A stretch of DNA of 64,000 nt from an uncultured Oscillospiraceae bacterium (GCA_910578735.1 CAJTSQ010000002.1:1-64000); one strand, 5' to 3'; shown: positions 49,020 through 58,075, numbered from the stretch's first letter. Notes: a model not told the origin generated them from the sequence alone. A program made the numbers and translations.

Positions 49020-50504
49020 TCACTCCAGCATGGACAGCACTGCGTCCACCATGCGCTCCTTCTCCACCACCTGGGTGAAGCGGATCTGCTTGTCCCGCAG
49101 GGAGGCCAGGGGCGCGGGGGCAGGCTGACCGGTCTTGGCGGTGAGCTGGTCCAGGGCGTCCAGCCCCGGGGCCACCCGGGTCTCCCCCAGCGCCTCCAGC
49201 ACGCTGCCGGCAAATTTGAAGGGGCTGGCCGTGGAGGCCACAATGGCGGGCGTCTCGTCTCCCGTCTCCGCCCGGTACTGCTCCAGGGCGGAGAAAGCCA
49301 CGGCGGTGTGGGTATCGATGAGGTAGCCGTGCTTCTCATACATCGAGCGGATGATCTGCCGGGTCTCCGGCTCGCCGCAGCAGTAGCCCCTGAAGCGCTT
49401 TTGCAGCTTGCCCTTCACCCTGTCGCTCACCTGATACCGGCCTACTTCGGCCAGCCTGGCCATGTAGTGCTTCACCTCCGCCGGGTCCTGGGTGAGGGAG
49501 TACAGCAGCCGCTCCAGGTTGGAGGAGATCAGGATGTCCATGGAGGGGGAAATGGTGTTGTAGAAGGTGCGGTTCCGGTCGTAGACGCCCTCCCGGAGGA
49601 ATTCGGTGAGCACATTGTTGCTGTTGGAGGCACAGATCAGCTGGTCGATGGGCAGGCCCATCTCCCGGGCATAGTAGGCAGCCAGGATGTTGCCGAAGTT
49701 GCCGGTGGGGACGCACACATTCACCGCCTGGCCCTGGGTGATCTTCTCGTCCCGGATCAAATCGCAGTAGGCGGAGATATAGTAGACGATCTGGGGCAGC
49801 ACCCGGCCCCAGTTGATGGAGTTGGCTGAGGAGAAAAAGTACCCCCGGCGCTGAAGTTCCCGGCACACCTTCTCGTTGGAGAACAGCTTCTTCACTCCGG
49901 TCTGGGCATCGTCAAAGTTGCCCACCACGGCGGCCACGCCCACGTTGTTCCCCTCCTGGGTGACCATCTGCAGCTCCTGCACCTGAGACACCCCGTCCTT
50001 GGGATAGAACACCAGGATTTTGGTGCGGGGCACGTTCTTAAAGCCCTCCAGGGCCCCCTTCCCTGTGTCGCCCGAGGTGGCCACCAGGATGCAGGCCGTC
50101 TTCTCCTCCTCCGTCTTCACCAGGGAGGCGGACAGCAGGTGAGGCAGCATCTGAAGGGCCATATCCTTGAAGGCGCAGGTGGGGCCGTGCCACAGCTCCA
50201 GGCTGTGGGTATTCTCGTTCACTGTGCGCACCGGGGCCACCGCCGGGGAATCGAATTTGTCCGGCCCATAGGCGGCGTTGGTATAGTCAGTGAGCTCCTT
50301 CACCGAGAACTCCTCCAGGTAGTGCTTCATCACATAAACCGCCCGCTGCTGATAGGCCATGGCCATCAGGTCCTCCAGGGCCTTGCCCGGCAGTTTGGGG
50401 ATGTAGAAGGGGGTGAGCAGTCCCCCGTCCTTGGCCAGTCCCTGGGTGATAGCCTGGGAGGCGGAGTATTGAATTGTATTGTTCCGTGTGCTGATGTAAC
50501 GCAT
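49020..50504 (-). CDS. thrC: Threonine synthase
   Basis: A 494-residue PLP enzyme converting O-phosphohomoserine to threonine. The N-terminal MRYISTRN, the PLP lysine in LWHGPTCAFKDMALQMLP, the phosphate-binding VPTGNFGNILAAYYA and NSNNVLTEFL mark the long (plant/yeast-like subgroup 2) form. ATG has AAGGAAGG upstream. No other threonine gene is adjacent. Confidence 0.95.
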   Translation of the reverse strand: MRYISTRNNTIQYSASQAITQGLAKDGGLLTPFYIPKLPGKALEDLMAMAYQQRAVYVMKHYLEEFSVKELTDYTNAAYGPDKFDSPAVAPVRTVNENTHSLELWHGPTCAFKDMALQMLPHLLSASLVKTEEEKTACILVATSGDTGKGALEGFKNVPRTKILVFYPKDGVSQVQELQMVTQEGNNVGVAAVVGNFDDAQTGVKKLFSNEKVCRELQRRGYFFSSANSINWGRVLPQIVYYISAYCDLIRDEKITQGQAVNVCVPTGNFGNILAAYYAREMGLPIDQLICASNSNNVLTEFLREGVYDRNRTFYNTISPSMDILISSNLERLLYSLTQDPAEVKHYMARLAEVGRYQVSDRVKGKLQKRFRGYCCGEPETRQIIRSMYEKHGYLIDTHTAVAFSALEQYRAETGDETPAIVASTASPFKFAGSVLEALGETRVAPGLDALDQLTAKTGQPAPAPLASLRDKQIRFTQVVEKERMVDAVLSMLE

Positions 50505-50579
50505 AGCGATCCTTCCTTATCGTTGTGATGTTGGCTCCTATTATGCCAGCTTTTCCTTGGGAGGTCAAGGGATTTGTGG

Positions 50580-50948
50580 TCAAAACACGTTTTCCAGGTG
50601 AATGATCTCCGGCCTGGCGGTATGCTCCCCCTGGGGAGCATAGACCTCAATGACATCGAAGCGGGGCTGAAGGTCCGTGGGGTGCCAGGCCAGATAGAGC
50701 TCCGCAGTGGCCCGCAGCTTCTCCTGCTTGCGCCGGTCCACAAAGGCGGCCGCCGGGCCGTAGGCGGCGTTCTTGCGCTCCTTGACCTCCACAAAGCACA
50801 GATAGGTCCCGTCCTCGGCGATTAGGTCGATCTCCCCGAAGCGGCACTTCCAGTTGGCGTCCACAATGTTGAACCCCTTGCAGCACAAGTACTCCGCCGC
50901 CCGGTCCTCCCCCCACTTGCCTTTGCGCCGGCTGTCCTGGCCGCTCAT
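50580..50948 (-). CDS. yraN: YraN/UPF0102 family nuclease-like protein
   Basis: A 122-residue protein of the PD-(D/E)xK fold. GKWGEDRAAEYLCCKGFNIVDANWKCRFGEIDLIAEDGTYLCFVEVK contains the E-xn-E-I-D and E-V-K catalytic-type residues. Family function is unproven. ATG overlaps the rnhB stop (ATGA), the usual rbgA-rnhB-yraN order. Confidence 0.92.
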   Translation of the reverse strand: MSGQDSRRKGKWGEDRAAEYLCCKGFNIVDANWKCRFGEIDLIAEDGTYLCFVEVKERKNAAYGPAAAFVDRRKQEKLRATAELYLAWHPTDLQPRFDVIEVYAPQGEHTARPEIIHLENVF

Positions 50949-51562
50949 TGCTTCGCCGTCCTTTTTTTCAGGAAGGTCTTGCGGTGGACGGGGCTGGGGC
51001 CATACCGGGCCAGCAGCTCATAGTGGAGCCTGGTGCCATAACCCTTGTGCCGGCCGAAGCAGTACTCCGGATACTGCGCCGCCAGCTCCACCATATACCG
51101 GTCCCGGCTCACCTTGGCCAGGACGGATGCCGCCGCGATGGAGGCGGACAGGCTGTCTCCCTTCACCAAACAGCGGTGAGGCGTGGTAATAACGGATGTG
51201 CGCCCCCTGTCCCGATTGCCGTCGATGAGGGCAAAATCCGCCTTCCGGGTCAAACCGTCGATGGCCAGCTGCATGGCCTTCATCCGGGCGCTGAGGATGT
51301 CGGTGGCGTCAATCTCTTCCGCATCCACCCAGGCCACCGACCAGGCCAGAGCTTTCTCCTGGATGACTGGGAAAAGCGCCTCCCGCTTCTTCTCGGTCAG
51401 CTTCTTGGAATCATCCAGGCCGGGGATATCCTCCCCCAGGGGCAGAATCACCGCCGCCGCGTATACCGGCCCGGCCAGAGGTCCCGCCCCCGCTTCATCA
51501 CAGCCGCAGACGAAGGTATGACCCTCCGCGGCTGCCTCTCTTTCATACTGCCAAAAATCCAT
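50945..51562 (-). CDS. rnhB: Ribonuclease HII
   Basis: A 205-residue enzyme that removes RNA from RNA/DNA hybrids and single ribonucleotides from DNA. VCGCDEAGAGPLAGPVYAAAVIL carries the first Asp-Glu pair; DDSKKLTEKKRE, LIDGNRD and AASVLAKVSRDRYM complete the site. ATG follows the rbgA stop by two bases. Confidence 0.95.
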   Translation of the reverse strand: MDFWQYEREAAAEGHTFVCGCDEAGAGPLAGPVYAAAVILPLGEDIPGLDDSKKLTEKKREALFPVIQEKALAWSVAWVDAEEIDATDILSARMKAMQLAIDGLTRKADFALIDGNRDRGRTSVITTPHRCLVKGDSLSASIAAASVLAKVSRDRYMVELAAQYPEYCFGRHKGYGTRLHYELLARYGPSPVHRKTFLKKRTAKQ

Positions 51563-51564
51563 TG

Positions 51565-52443
51565 TTACACCCCCTCCGGCCTCTCCAGGGTGAACCGGCC
51601 CAGCTTGCTCCCCCGGTACTCGTCCAGCAGGACCCGGGCCATGCGCTCGGTGTCCAGCTCGTTGCCGGAGACGCGCATCCCCCGGCGCGCGGCGCAGGCC
51701 TGAAGGAGACGGTAGCCCCAGGCTACGTCGTTCTCCCCCTCCTCCCGGCCGGGGACTTCGGTGAGCTTGTAGCCGTCCGTCAGCGCCTGGGGGTAGCGCT
51801 CCCCCAGCAGGGCCATGAAGTGGCAGCCCAGGGTCTCCACGTCCATAATCTCGTCCTTCACCGCCCCGGTAAAGGCCAGGTTCATGCCGGTGACCTCGTC
51901 CTCAAACTTGGGCCAGAGGATGCCGGGGGTGTCCAGCAGGTCCAGCCCCTGGTCCACGTGGACCCACTGCTTGCCCCGGGTGACGCCGGGGCGGTCGCTG
52001 GCCTTGGCGGACTTCTTTTTGGCTACCTTATTGATAAAGGTGGACTTGCCCACGTTGGGCACCCCCACCACCATGGCCCGGACCGGCCGGCCCACCTGGC
52101 CCTTCTCCCGCCATTTGGCGATCTGGTCGCGGAGCACCCCCTGGACCACTGTGGAAAACTGGTTGATCCCCCGGCCGGACCGGGCGTCGGTCTCCAGCAC
52201 GGAGTGGCCCTGGCCCCGGAAATAAGCGCCCCAGGCCTTGTTCTGGGCGGGGTCGGCCTGGTCCGCCCGGTTGAGGACGATGAGCCGGGGCTTGCCGGCG
52301 CAGATGGCATCGATGTCCGGGTTGCGGCTGGAGGCCGGGATGCGGGCGTCGATGATCTCCACCACCACGTCCACCAGCTTTAAATCGGCCTCAATCTGCC
52401 GCCGGGTCTTGGTCATGTGGCCGGGATACCATTGGATATTCAT
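51565..52443 (-). CDS. rbgA: Ribosome biogenesis GTPase RbgA (YlqF)
   Basis: A 292-residue circularly permuted GTPase acting late in 50S assembly. NIQWYPGHMTKTRRQIEADLKLVDVVVEIIDARIPASSRNP opens it; permuted order LNRADQ (G4), VVGVPNVGKSTFIN (G1), then DTPGILWPKF (G3). ATG overlaps the upstream TPR gene stop (ATGA). Confidence 0.95.
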   Translation of the reverse strand: MNIQWYPGHMTKTRRQIEADLKLVDVVVEIIDARIPASSRNPDIDAICAGKPRLIVLNRADQADPAQNKAWGAYFRGQGHSVLETDARSGRGINQFSTVVQGVLRDQIAKWREKGQVGRPVRAMVVGVPNVGKSTFINKVAKKKSAKASDRPGVTRGKQWVHVDQGLDLLDTPGILWPKFEDEVTGMNLAFTGAVKDEIMDVETLGCHFMALLGERYPQALTDGYKLTEVPGREEGENDVAWGYRLLQACAARRGMRVSGNELDTERMARVLLDEYRGSKLGRFTLERPEGV

Positions 52444-53144
52444 AGGGTGCTCTCCTTTTTTATTTCTGTCAAAGTGCGCTCGATCTCCTGAAACGCCTCC
52501 CGAAAACGGGGGTCGTCCCAGGTCCGCCGTGCCTGATCCAGCAGCTGTTCCGCCTGGTCATACCGCCTGTTCTGGATGGCCGCCAGCATATCCACAACCG
52601 CGATGTTAACGCCGTATAGCTTTCCGCCCCGCTGGGCTTCAAAAATTTTCTGGCTGTCGTTGTACAGCTTCAGGGCCTTCTCCCCCTGGTCTGTATTGAA
52701 ATAACAGGTACAGAGGTTCAGCCGGTAGACCGTCTTGACCGCCGTTCCCGCAAGTTTTTTGTCCGAAATTCCCTCCAGCAGCTCGATTGCCTTATCAAAC
52801 TGCTTCAGATCAATATATCCGGCGGCGAGGTTCATTGTTAAGATTTTTCTCAGGTTCTGTCCCTTGGCGGTCTCCAGCAACTGCTCCACCCCGGCAACAT
52901 ACTCCTGCGGCTTGCCGACCTCCAGCAGAGGTGCAATCTGTTTCATCCTCCTCTGATAGGAGATATTATAGAGCATATTGACCAGCAGCACCCCTGTCAG
53001 AAAAATCAGCGCCGCCACCCAATAGCCAGTCATAAAAACATCCTTATCAATCTGAAGTATGATCTGAATCGCGGTCAGACCAAACCCCAAACAAACTCCG
53101 AACACAATTATTTTAACCTTTCTCTTCACTCGGCTCACCTTCAT
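52440..53144 (-). CDS. Membrane-anchored TPR-like protein, unknown function
   Basis: A 234-residue protein. A basic start (MKVSRVKRKVK) leads to two transmembrane helices (IIVFGVCLGFGLTAIQIIL and WVAALIFLTGVLLVNMLY, residues about 12-60), then a cytosolic TPR-like region (about 70-225: AAGYIDLKQFDKAIELLEG, LCTCYFNTDQGEKALKLYND). No catalytic motif. It is the first gene of the rbgA-rnhB-yraN group. Role not known. Confidence 0.78.
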   Translation of the reverse strand: MKVSRVKRKVKIIVFGVCLGFGLTAIQIILQIDKDVFMTGYWVAALIFLTGVLLVNMLYNISYQRRMKQIAPLLEVGKPQEYVAGVEQLLETAKGQNLRKILTMNLAAGYIDLKQFDKAIELLEGISDKKLAGTAVKTVYRLNLCTCYFNTDQGEKALKLYNDSQKIFEAQRGGKLYGVNIAVVDMLAAIQNRRYDQAEQLLDQARRTWDDPRFREAFQEIERTLTEIKKESTL

Positions 53145-53230
53145 TTCAGAAATTTGTAAGAAACTTGGCTGTTTTTTTGTAAGAAATATCTGGTATCCTC
53201 TCCCTGTAATTTTTTAAGGAGGGAACCACA

Positions 53231-54004
53231 TTGAGTTTTTTCGCGTTAAAAATCATCGCCCTGCTGTCCATGCTGTGGGACCACGTCACCTATGTCTGGC
53301 CCCTGACTCTGACGGTGGAGGTCCTGTTCTTCCCCGACGCTACCGAGACCATCCCGGCCCTGCTGGTTCTCCAGCGGGCCACCGACTACATCGGCCGCAT
53401 CGCCGCCCCCATCTTCCTGTTCTCCATCGCCAACGGCTACCGGCACACCCGGAATTTGAAACGGTACGCCCTGCGGCTGCTGGTCTTCGCCTGTCTGGCG
53501 GAGTACCCCTATTATCTCCTGTTCGGCTTCCACGGCAACATCATGTTTACTCTGCTGCTGGGCCTGCTCACCCTAAAGCTCATGGACTGGGGCAACGGGA
53601 AGCGGGCGGGGCTGGGGTATCTACTGGCCGCCGGGGTGATAATTGCCGCTGAACATTTCGCGCTTGCCGAGGGCAAAGGGCGCTACATCCTGTTCATCCT
53701 CACCTTTTATCTTACGGACCACTGGCCCATCCGAAAAAAGGCCCTGCTGTGGCTGTTTCTCATGCCCCTGTCCCGGTACGGGCTGGTCTGGATGCTTTTC
53801 TCCGAACAGCTGTTTACCTATCGCTGGCTCCATATGCTGTGCATCAACGCGGTGGGGCCTCTGCTGGGGGTGGCGTTCACCTTCTTCTACAATGGAAAGA
53901 AGGGTCCCTCCTTTCCGGGGGACAAATACCTGTGGTACGTCTTTTACCCCGCCCATCTGCTGGTGCTGGGGCTGGTCAACGCGAAAATACAGGGCCTATG
54001 GTAG
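53231..54004 (+). CDS. TraX family membrane protein
   Basis: A 257-residue polytopic protein with six to eight transmembrane helices. LKIIALLSMLWDHVTYVWP at the start and RIAAPIFLFSIANGYRHTRN, LLVFACLAEYPYYLLFGFHGNIMFTLLLGL are TraX (PF05857) signatures. F-plasmid TraX acetylates pilin, but chromosomal homologues in Firmicutes are common and unassigned; they may be acyltransferases of the cell envelope. The start is TTG at 53231-53233 with AAGGAGGG upstream. Its end overlaps the convergent gene by nine bases. Confidence 0.85.
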   Translation: MSFFALKIIALLSMLWDHVTYVWPLTLTVEVLFFPDATETIPALLVLQRATDYIGRIAAPIFLFSIANGYRHTRNLKRYALRLLVFACLAEYPYYLLFGFHGNIMFTLLLGLLTLKLMDWGNGKRAGLGYLLAAGVIIAAEHFALAEGKGRYILFILTFYLTDHWPIRKKALLWLFLMPLSRYGLVWMLFSEQLFTYRWLHMLCINAVGPLLGVAFTFFYNGKKGPSFPGDKYLWYVFYPAHLLVLGLVNAKIQGLW

Positions 54005-55114
54005 GCGGAGATAGACCCCCTCCGGCTCCACCCTGTCCACCGACATGCCCATCAGCATGGCGAAATCCTCGACGGTGACCCAGTAAAAGTACTCCGCGCC
54101 GGTGTGGGTGCCGGACCGCTCGCGATAGCACCGGATTGGCAGCTTTTGGCCGTTTTTCCGAAAGGTCAGGCTGTTCCGCCCCCGCTGGACCTGAAAGCGG
54201 TCCGGTCCGATCTGATAGGCGGTGGTCTGGTCCTCCATGGAGATTTTATACCGGGCGTCCGGGTAATAGGCCTTTATAATCTCCCGCTGCAGATGGTCCT
54301 CCACCCCGCCGTTATAGCTTATTTTGATGCCAAAGCCCACAGGGGCGTAATACCGCCCGTCCTCCAGGCTGTAGAGAAAGCGTATCTCATACCGGCTGGA
54401 CACATAGGGTTCCCCGTTGATGTACAGGGCCCGGATAAACTTCTGGGGAATGGCGTCCAGCCGCTCCTGACACAGCGACACATTCTTCGTCAGCCCCATG
54501 TCCGCCGCCGCCTTGAAATTCAGATACAGCCGCCGCCGGGTCCAGGAAGGGTCCCAGTCCCCCCGCTGCTTGATGGCGTCGCGCCGCCGCTCCCCGTAAC
54601 GGGTCCAGAGCGCCAGCTCGCAAGAGAGCCACCTCAGCTTTTTCCGGGGGATGTAGTCCTCCAAAAGGGTGTACAGCTCCCCCAGAGCGTCCACCCCGGC
54701 GTCCAGGTCCTCCATGGCGGCAACATCATTGCAAATGCTGATGCCGCATCCCCCGTCGATTCTTACCCCATACTTTTCCCCGATTTCCCCAATCTCTCTG
54801 GAGAAATGCTGAAAGAGCTGTTTGCAGTAGTCGTCATGAGACATGGCGGATTTTCCGGCGAAGAAAAAGTTGCCAGACTGGTAGCTCTCACAGGTAAATT
54901 GGATGTCCCTGTAAGCTATGGTAAAGATTTTGAATTTGTAGCCCTTGGACCGCGTACCGGTCTCCACGCTGAGGACGGACGCGCCGGGCAGGGCCTCCCT
55001 CAGCCCGGCCTCCACCTCCCGCCTGGTCTTCAGCTTCGCCGCGGTGGCCAGCATAAAAGCGCCCTTGGCGATGTCCGCCAGCGTGATGCCGCCCTGCTTT
55101 TTCTTCCTGGCCAT
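53996..55114 (-). CDS. Protein of unknown function, 372 residues
   Basis: I do not recognise this protein. ARKKKQGGITLADIAKGAFMLATAAK is a basic/hydrophobic start that is not a clear signal peptide. The middle has cysteines (FTCESYQSG, GGCGISICND) and a Trp/Arg-rich region (PRKKLRWLSCELALWTRYGERRRD). The C-terminal third is beta-rich (NGEPYVSSRYEIRFLYSLEDGRYYAPVGFGIKIS) and ends in a Val/Tyr-rich motif. ATG 55112-55114 has GGGAGGAG upstream. It lies between the TraX gene and rplS with its own ribosome site. Confidence 0.7.
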   Translation of the reverse strand: MARKKKQGGITLADIAKGAFMLATAAKLKTRREVEAGLREALPGASVLSVETGTRSKGYKFKIFTIAYRDIQFTCESYQSGNFFFAGKSAMSHDDYCKQLFQHFSREIGEIGEKYGVRIDGGCGISICNDVAAMEDLDAGVDALGELYTLLEDYIPRKKLRWLSCELALWTRYGERRRDAIKQRGDWDPSWTRRRLYLNFKAAADMGLTKNVSLCQERLDAIPQKFIRALYINGEPYVSSRYEIRFLYSLEDGRYYAPVGFGIKISYNGGVEDHLQREIIKAYYPDARYKISMEDQTTAYQIGPDRFQVQRGRNSLTFRKNGQKLPIRCYRERSGTHTGAEYFYWVTVEDFAMLMGMSVDRVEPEGVYLRLP

Positions 55115-55165
55115 ACCGCCTCTCCTCCCCACGCCGTTCTCTTAATAAAAGGCGTAATTTAAGAA

Positions 55166-55190
55166 AAAGGAGCGGCAAAGCCGCTCCTTT
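55166..55190 (-). terminator. Terminator of rplS
   Basis: AAAGGAGCGGC and GCCGCTCCTTT form an 11-bp stem with an AAA loop; T runs flank both sides, so it works in both directions and ends rplS on the minus strand. Confidence 0.92.
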
Positions 55191-55197
55191 TTTTGAA

Positions 55198-55539
55198 TCA
55201 CAGCAGTTCCTTGACCTTGGCGGCCTTGCCCACGCGGTTGCGCAGGTAGTACAGCTTGGCGCGGCGCACCTTGCCCCGGCGGACCACCTCCACCTTCTCC
55301 ACGGAGGGAGCATGGAGGGGGAACACCTTCTCTACGCCGATGCCGTAGGAAATACGGCGGACGGTGAAGCTCTCCTCGATGCCGCCGTGCTTTTTGGCGA
55401 TGACGGTGCCCTCGAAGACCTGGATACGCTCACGGCTGCCCTCTTTGACTCGCAGGTGGACACGGACGGTATCGCCGATATTCACCTTGGGGGGTTCGGC
55501 CTTTTTGTACTTCTCGGTAAATGCTTTCATCAGATCCAT
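55198..55539 (-). CDS. rplS: 50S ribosomal protein L19
   Basis: A 113-residue ribosomal protein at the subunit interface. [32 protein letters not shown] and the [43 protein letters not shown] segment are diagnostic. ATG follows CAGGAGG. It is a single-gene unit with its own promoter at 55629 and terminator. Confidence 0.97.
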   Translation of the reverse strand: MDLMKAFTEKYKKAEPPKVNIGDTVRVHLRVKEGSRERIQVFEGTVIAKKHGGIEESFTVRRISYGIGVEKVFPLHAPSVEKVEVVRRGKVRRAKLYYLRNRVGKAAKVKELL

Positions 55540-55628
55540 GAAAATTTCCTCCTGTTGTATAGGCGTTCATTCCGGCTTTTCTCTCTCTGGAGACACCGCA
55601 GAGGACCGCCCGTTATTCAGACCAAAAC

Positions 55629-55657
55629 AGTTTACCACAGGAGTTTCCAGATTGCAA
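55629..55657 (-). promoter_or_regulatory. Promoter of rplS
   Basis: TTGCAA (55652-55657) and TAAACT (55629-55634) on the minus strand, 17 bp apart. The leader of about 80 nt is long enough for a ribosomal-protein leader structure, not resolved here. Confidence 0.75.
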
Positions 55658-55664
55658 GGATTTT

Positions 55665-56462
55665 TTACACCGATTTGTAAACTTCTCTGTGAACCTCCGA
55701 CAGGCGCACCTCCACCTTCGGGAAGGCCTCGGACAGCCACCGAACCATAGGACCGCACACCACGTTTTCCGTGGGGAAGTGGCCGGCGTCCAGCAGGTTG
55801 AGGCCCAGGGCCTTGGCGTCCAGGAACTGGTTGTACTTCAGGTCAGAGGTGACGGAGGTGTCACAGCCCTGGGCGACAGCATCCCCCATCATGGAGCCGC
55901 AGGCGCCCCCTCCAACCGCCACCCTCTGGACCGGCCTTCCACCGTCCACAAAGCGGACGTCGGAGGAACCCAGCTTTTCCTTGACAAAGGCGGCGTACTC
56001 CCTGGCGGACAGCCCGGGCCGGTGGACCGTCCCCACCCGGCCGATGCCGTAGGGGTGGCCCTGATCGTCCACCCCCGCCTGGCTCAGCTGGCCGATCCCC
56101 GTCAGCTCCAGCGCCTCGGCCAGGCAGTCGTTGACCCCGCCGCGGGCGGCGTCCAGGTTGGTGTGGGCGCAGATAGCGGCGATTTTTTGCTCCGCCAGCG
56201 CCAGCAGGACCTGTCCGGTGAGAGTCTCATCGGTGACCGACTTCACCGGGTTAAAGATAACCGGGTGGTGGGCCACAATCAGCTCCGCGCCCAGCCGGGC
56301 CGCCTCCTCCGCCACCTCTCCGGTGATATCCAGGGCCACCAGAATCTTCCTGACCGCCCGGTCCCTCCGGCCCACCAGAAAGCCGGCGTTGTCAAAGCCC
56401 TCCTGAATATCGAAGGGGGCGACGGAGTTGATAAACTCATAAATTTCCTTTACTGTTGCCAC
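55665..56462 (-). CDS. Nif3-like dinuclear metal centre protein
   Basis: A 265-residue hexameric-type protein (YqfO family), sometimes called GTP cyclohydrolase I type 2. Metal ligands are seen in ELIVAHHPVIFNP, CAHTNLDAARGGVND and DAGHFPTENV. It lacks the PII-like insert of longer homologues. GTG 56460-56462 has AAGGAG eight bases upstream and overlaps the trmK end; trmK-nif3 pairing is conserved in Firmicutes. Biochemical role unsettled. Confidence 0.9.
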   Translation of the reverse strand: MATVKEIYEFINSVAPFDIQEGFDNAGFLVGRRDRAVRKILVALDITGEVAEEAARLGAELIVAHHPVIFNPVKSVTDETLTGQVLLALAEQKIAAICAHTNLDAARGGVNDCLAEALELTGIGQLSQAGVDDQGHPYGIGRVGTVHRPGLSAREYAAFVKEKLGSSDVRFVDGGRPVQRVAVGGGACGSMMGDAVAQGCDTSVTSDLKYNQFLDAKALGLNLLDAGHFPTENVVCGPMVRWLSEAFPKVEVRLSEVHREVYKSV

Positions 56463-57184
56463 AGTTCCCACTCCTTCTTCATGTCAATGAGTCCGCTGAG
56501 GACCGCCTCCAGCTCCCGCTTTCGGACGGACACGCCCTCGCCTCTGGCCTGGGCCATCCCCTCCAGCGCCCGGCGGACCCGGGCGGCCCACATGTCCAGC
56601 CAGACCCCCCGCAGGGGATCATGGTTATTTTTTCCCGCCCACAGCTCCGCCGGGGTCAGGGGGGCCATCTCCCCCGCCCGGACCAGCAGGGCGGTGTAGA
56701 GGGTGTCCCCCTCCCGGGCCAGCCGCTCCTCCTCGATGGAAAAGCCGTTCTCCTGGAGCCACTTCCGCAGGTCGGGAAAGGAGGACATAGGCTGGAGCAC
56801 CAGGACCTTGTCCTCCATCGGGCCGTCCCCCCGCCAGTCTGACCAAGGGGCGTTTTTCAAAATGTGGACAATAGTCTCTCCACCCATGCCGGCGATGACG
56901 ATGAGGTCCGCCTCCCGCGTATCCACCGCCGCCAGGCCGTCGCACAGGCGAAAGTCGATATCCTGGCCCGCTTCCCGGGCGGTCTGCCGGGCCCGGTCCA
57001 GAGGGCCCCTCCGCAAGTCGGTGGCGATGACATAGGCGAATTGCCCTCTGTGATTCTGGAGCAGCCAAGCCGGCAGGTAGGCGTGGTCGGTGCCCACGTC
57101 CACCAGCCACCCGTTCCGTTCGTTCCGGACCACCATGTCCGCCGCCATTTGGAGGCGGGGCGTCAAGTTGATTTTTCTGCTCAT
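56450..57184 (-). CDS. trmK: tRNA (adenine22-N1)-methyltransferase TrmK
   Basis: A 244-residue SAM-dependent enzyme. KINLTPRLQMAADMV, LVDVGTDHAYLPAWLLQ (SAM-binding DxGTDHAxLP) and VIAGMGGETIVHIL are signatures. The C-terminal coiled region follows. ATG 57182-57184 overlaps the FMN-reductase stop (ATGA); a longer frame inside that gene was rejected. Confidence 0.94.
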   Translation of the reverse strand: MSRKINLTPRLQMAADMVVRNERNGWLVDVGTDHAYLPAWLLQNHRGQFAYVIATDLRRGPLDRARQTAREAGQDIDFRLCDGLAAVDTREADLIVIAGMGGETIVHILKNAPWSDWRGDGPMEDKVLVLQPMSSFPDLRKWLQENGFSIEEERLAREGDTLYTALLVRAGEMAPLTPAELWAGKNNHDPLRGVWLDMWAARVRRALEGMAQARGEGVSVRKRELEAVLSGLIDMKKEWELWQQ

Positions 57185-57774
57185 GTGTCCTCCAACCGAA
57201 TGGTCATCCAAATCGCCCGGGCAAAATCCCGGGCGGCCTGGGCCCTGTCTCCATTCATAAAGGGCTCCCCTCTGCCCCGGTCCTGGCGGCACAGAATGCC
57301 CAAATATTCCAGGTTTCCGTAGCGGCAGAAGCGCTTAACGCCCTCCTCCCACAGGTCGGCCCCGTACTCCGGGGAATATCCGCAGGTCGCAATGGTGGCC
57401 ACCCTCTGACAGCCCAGCAGGGCCGGACCCTTCTGTGTTCCGTAATTCTTCTTGCCAGCGTAAATGGCCCGGTCCAGCAGAGCCTTCATGGGCGGCGTGC
57501 AGAAGAAGGCGTAAATTGGAGTGGCCAGAATAATTCCGTCACAGTTTACCATAGCCTGAAAAATCTCCTCAAAATCGTCCTTCTGAACACAGCCCGGCCC
57601 GTCCAGGCAGTCCTGACAGGCCTTGCACCCCAGGCAGGGGCGTATCTCCTTGTCACAGAGCCAGATCGTCTCGGCCTCCACATCCATCGCCTCGCACTCC
57701 TCCAGGAAGGGGCGCAGCAGGGCGGCGGTGTTCCCATCTCTCCGGAGGCTGCCCATCAACACGCAGAATTTCAT
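57181..57774 (-). CDS. NADPH-dependent FMN reductase / iron-sulfur flavoprotein-like
   Basis: A 197-residue flavodoxin-fold protein. FCVLMGSLRRDGNTAALL is the FMN phosphate loop; DGIILATPIYAFFCTPPMKALLDR is the second FMN block. A tight cysteine set CLGCKACQDCLDGPGC (about residues 47-62) resembles the cluster motif of iron-sulfur flavoproteins. ATG has GAGGTG upstream. It should move electrons to small acceptors in an anaerobe; substrate unknown. Confidence 0.86.
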   Translation of the reverse strand: MKFCVLMGSLRRDGNTAALLRPFLEECEAMDVEAETIWLCDKEIRPCLGCKACQDCLDGPGCVQKDDFEEIFQAMVNCDGIILATPIYAFFCTPPMKALLDRAIYAGKKNYGTQKGPALLGCQRVATIATCGYSPEYGADLWEEGVKRFCRYGNLEYLGILCRQDRGRGEPFMNGDRAQAARDFARAIWMTIRLEDT

Positions 57775-57839
57775 CGTAACACCTCACGCAATCGAACATC
57801 TGTACTTATTTTAACATAAATTCTTCCGCCTGTAAAGGG

Positions 57840-57870
57840 CAAAAAACAGCCGCCCTCCTGAGAGGACGGC
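57840..57870 (-). terminator. Terminator after the DUF1858 gene
   Basis: GCCGTCCTC and GGGCGGC-type arms (57849-57870, one mismatch) with TGTTTTTT following on the minus strand. Confidence 0.82.
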
Positions 57871-57877
57871 CATTGGT

Positions 57878-58075
57878 TTACTTACCGATCAACGCGTTGA
57901 CCTTGGCCAGCAGCTCGTTCACATCCACGCCGTGGACCATGCAGGCCCGTTCCACCGTCTCGCCCTGAGAGGCGGGGCAGCCCAGGCAGTGCATACCAAT
58001 GCCCATGAAGATGGGAGCGGCCTGGGGGGCGATCTTGAGAATATCGCCGATAATGGTATCTTTGGTAATGTTCAT
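57878..58075 (-). CDS. DUF1858 (prismane-associated) disulfide protein
   Basis: A 65-residue protein. ITKDTIIGDILKIAPQAAPIFMGIGMHCLGCPASQGETVERACMVHG shows the HCLGC redox cysteine pair and a third Cys. The family is tied to hybrid-cluster (prismane) proteins and redox metabolism. ATG has GGAGG upstream. It stands alone between terminators. Confidence 0.92.
   Translation of the reverse strand: MNITKDTIIGDILKIAPQAAPIFMGIGMHCLGCPASQGETVERACMVHGVDVNELLAKVNALIGK

Noticed and set aside
53231..54004. TraX gene as evidence of a conjugative plasmid or ICE
   Set aside because: No relaxase, coupling protein, integrase or att-like repeats are nearby; chromosomal TraX-family genes are common in Firmicutes.
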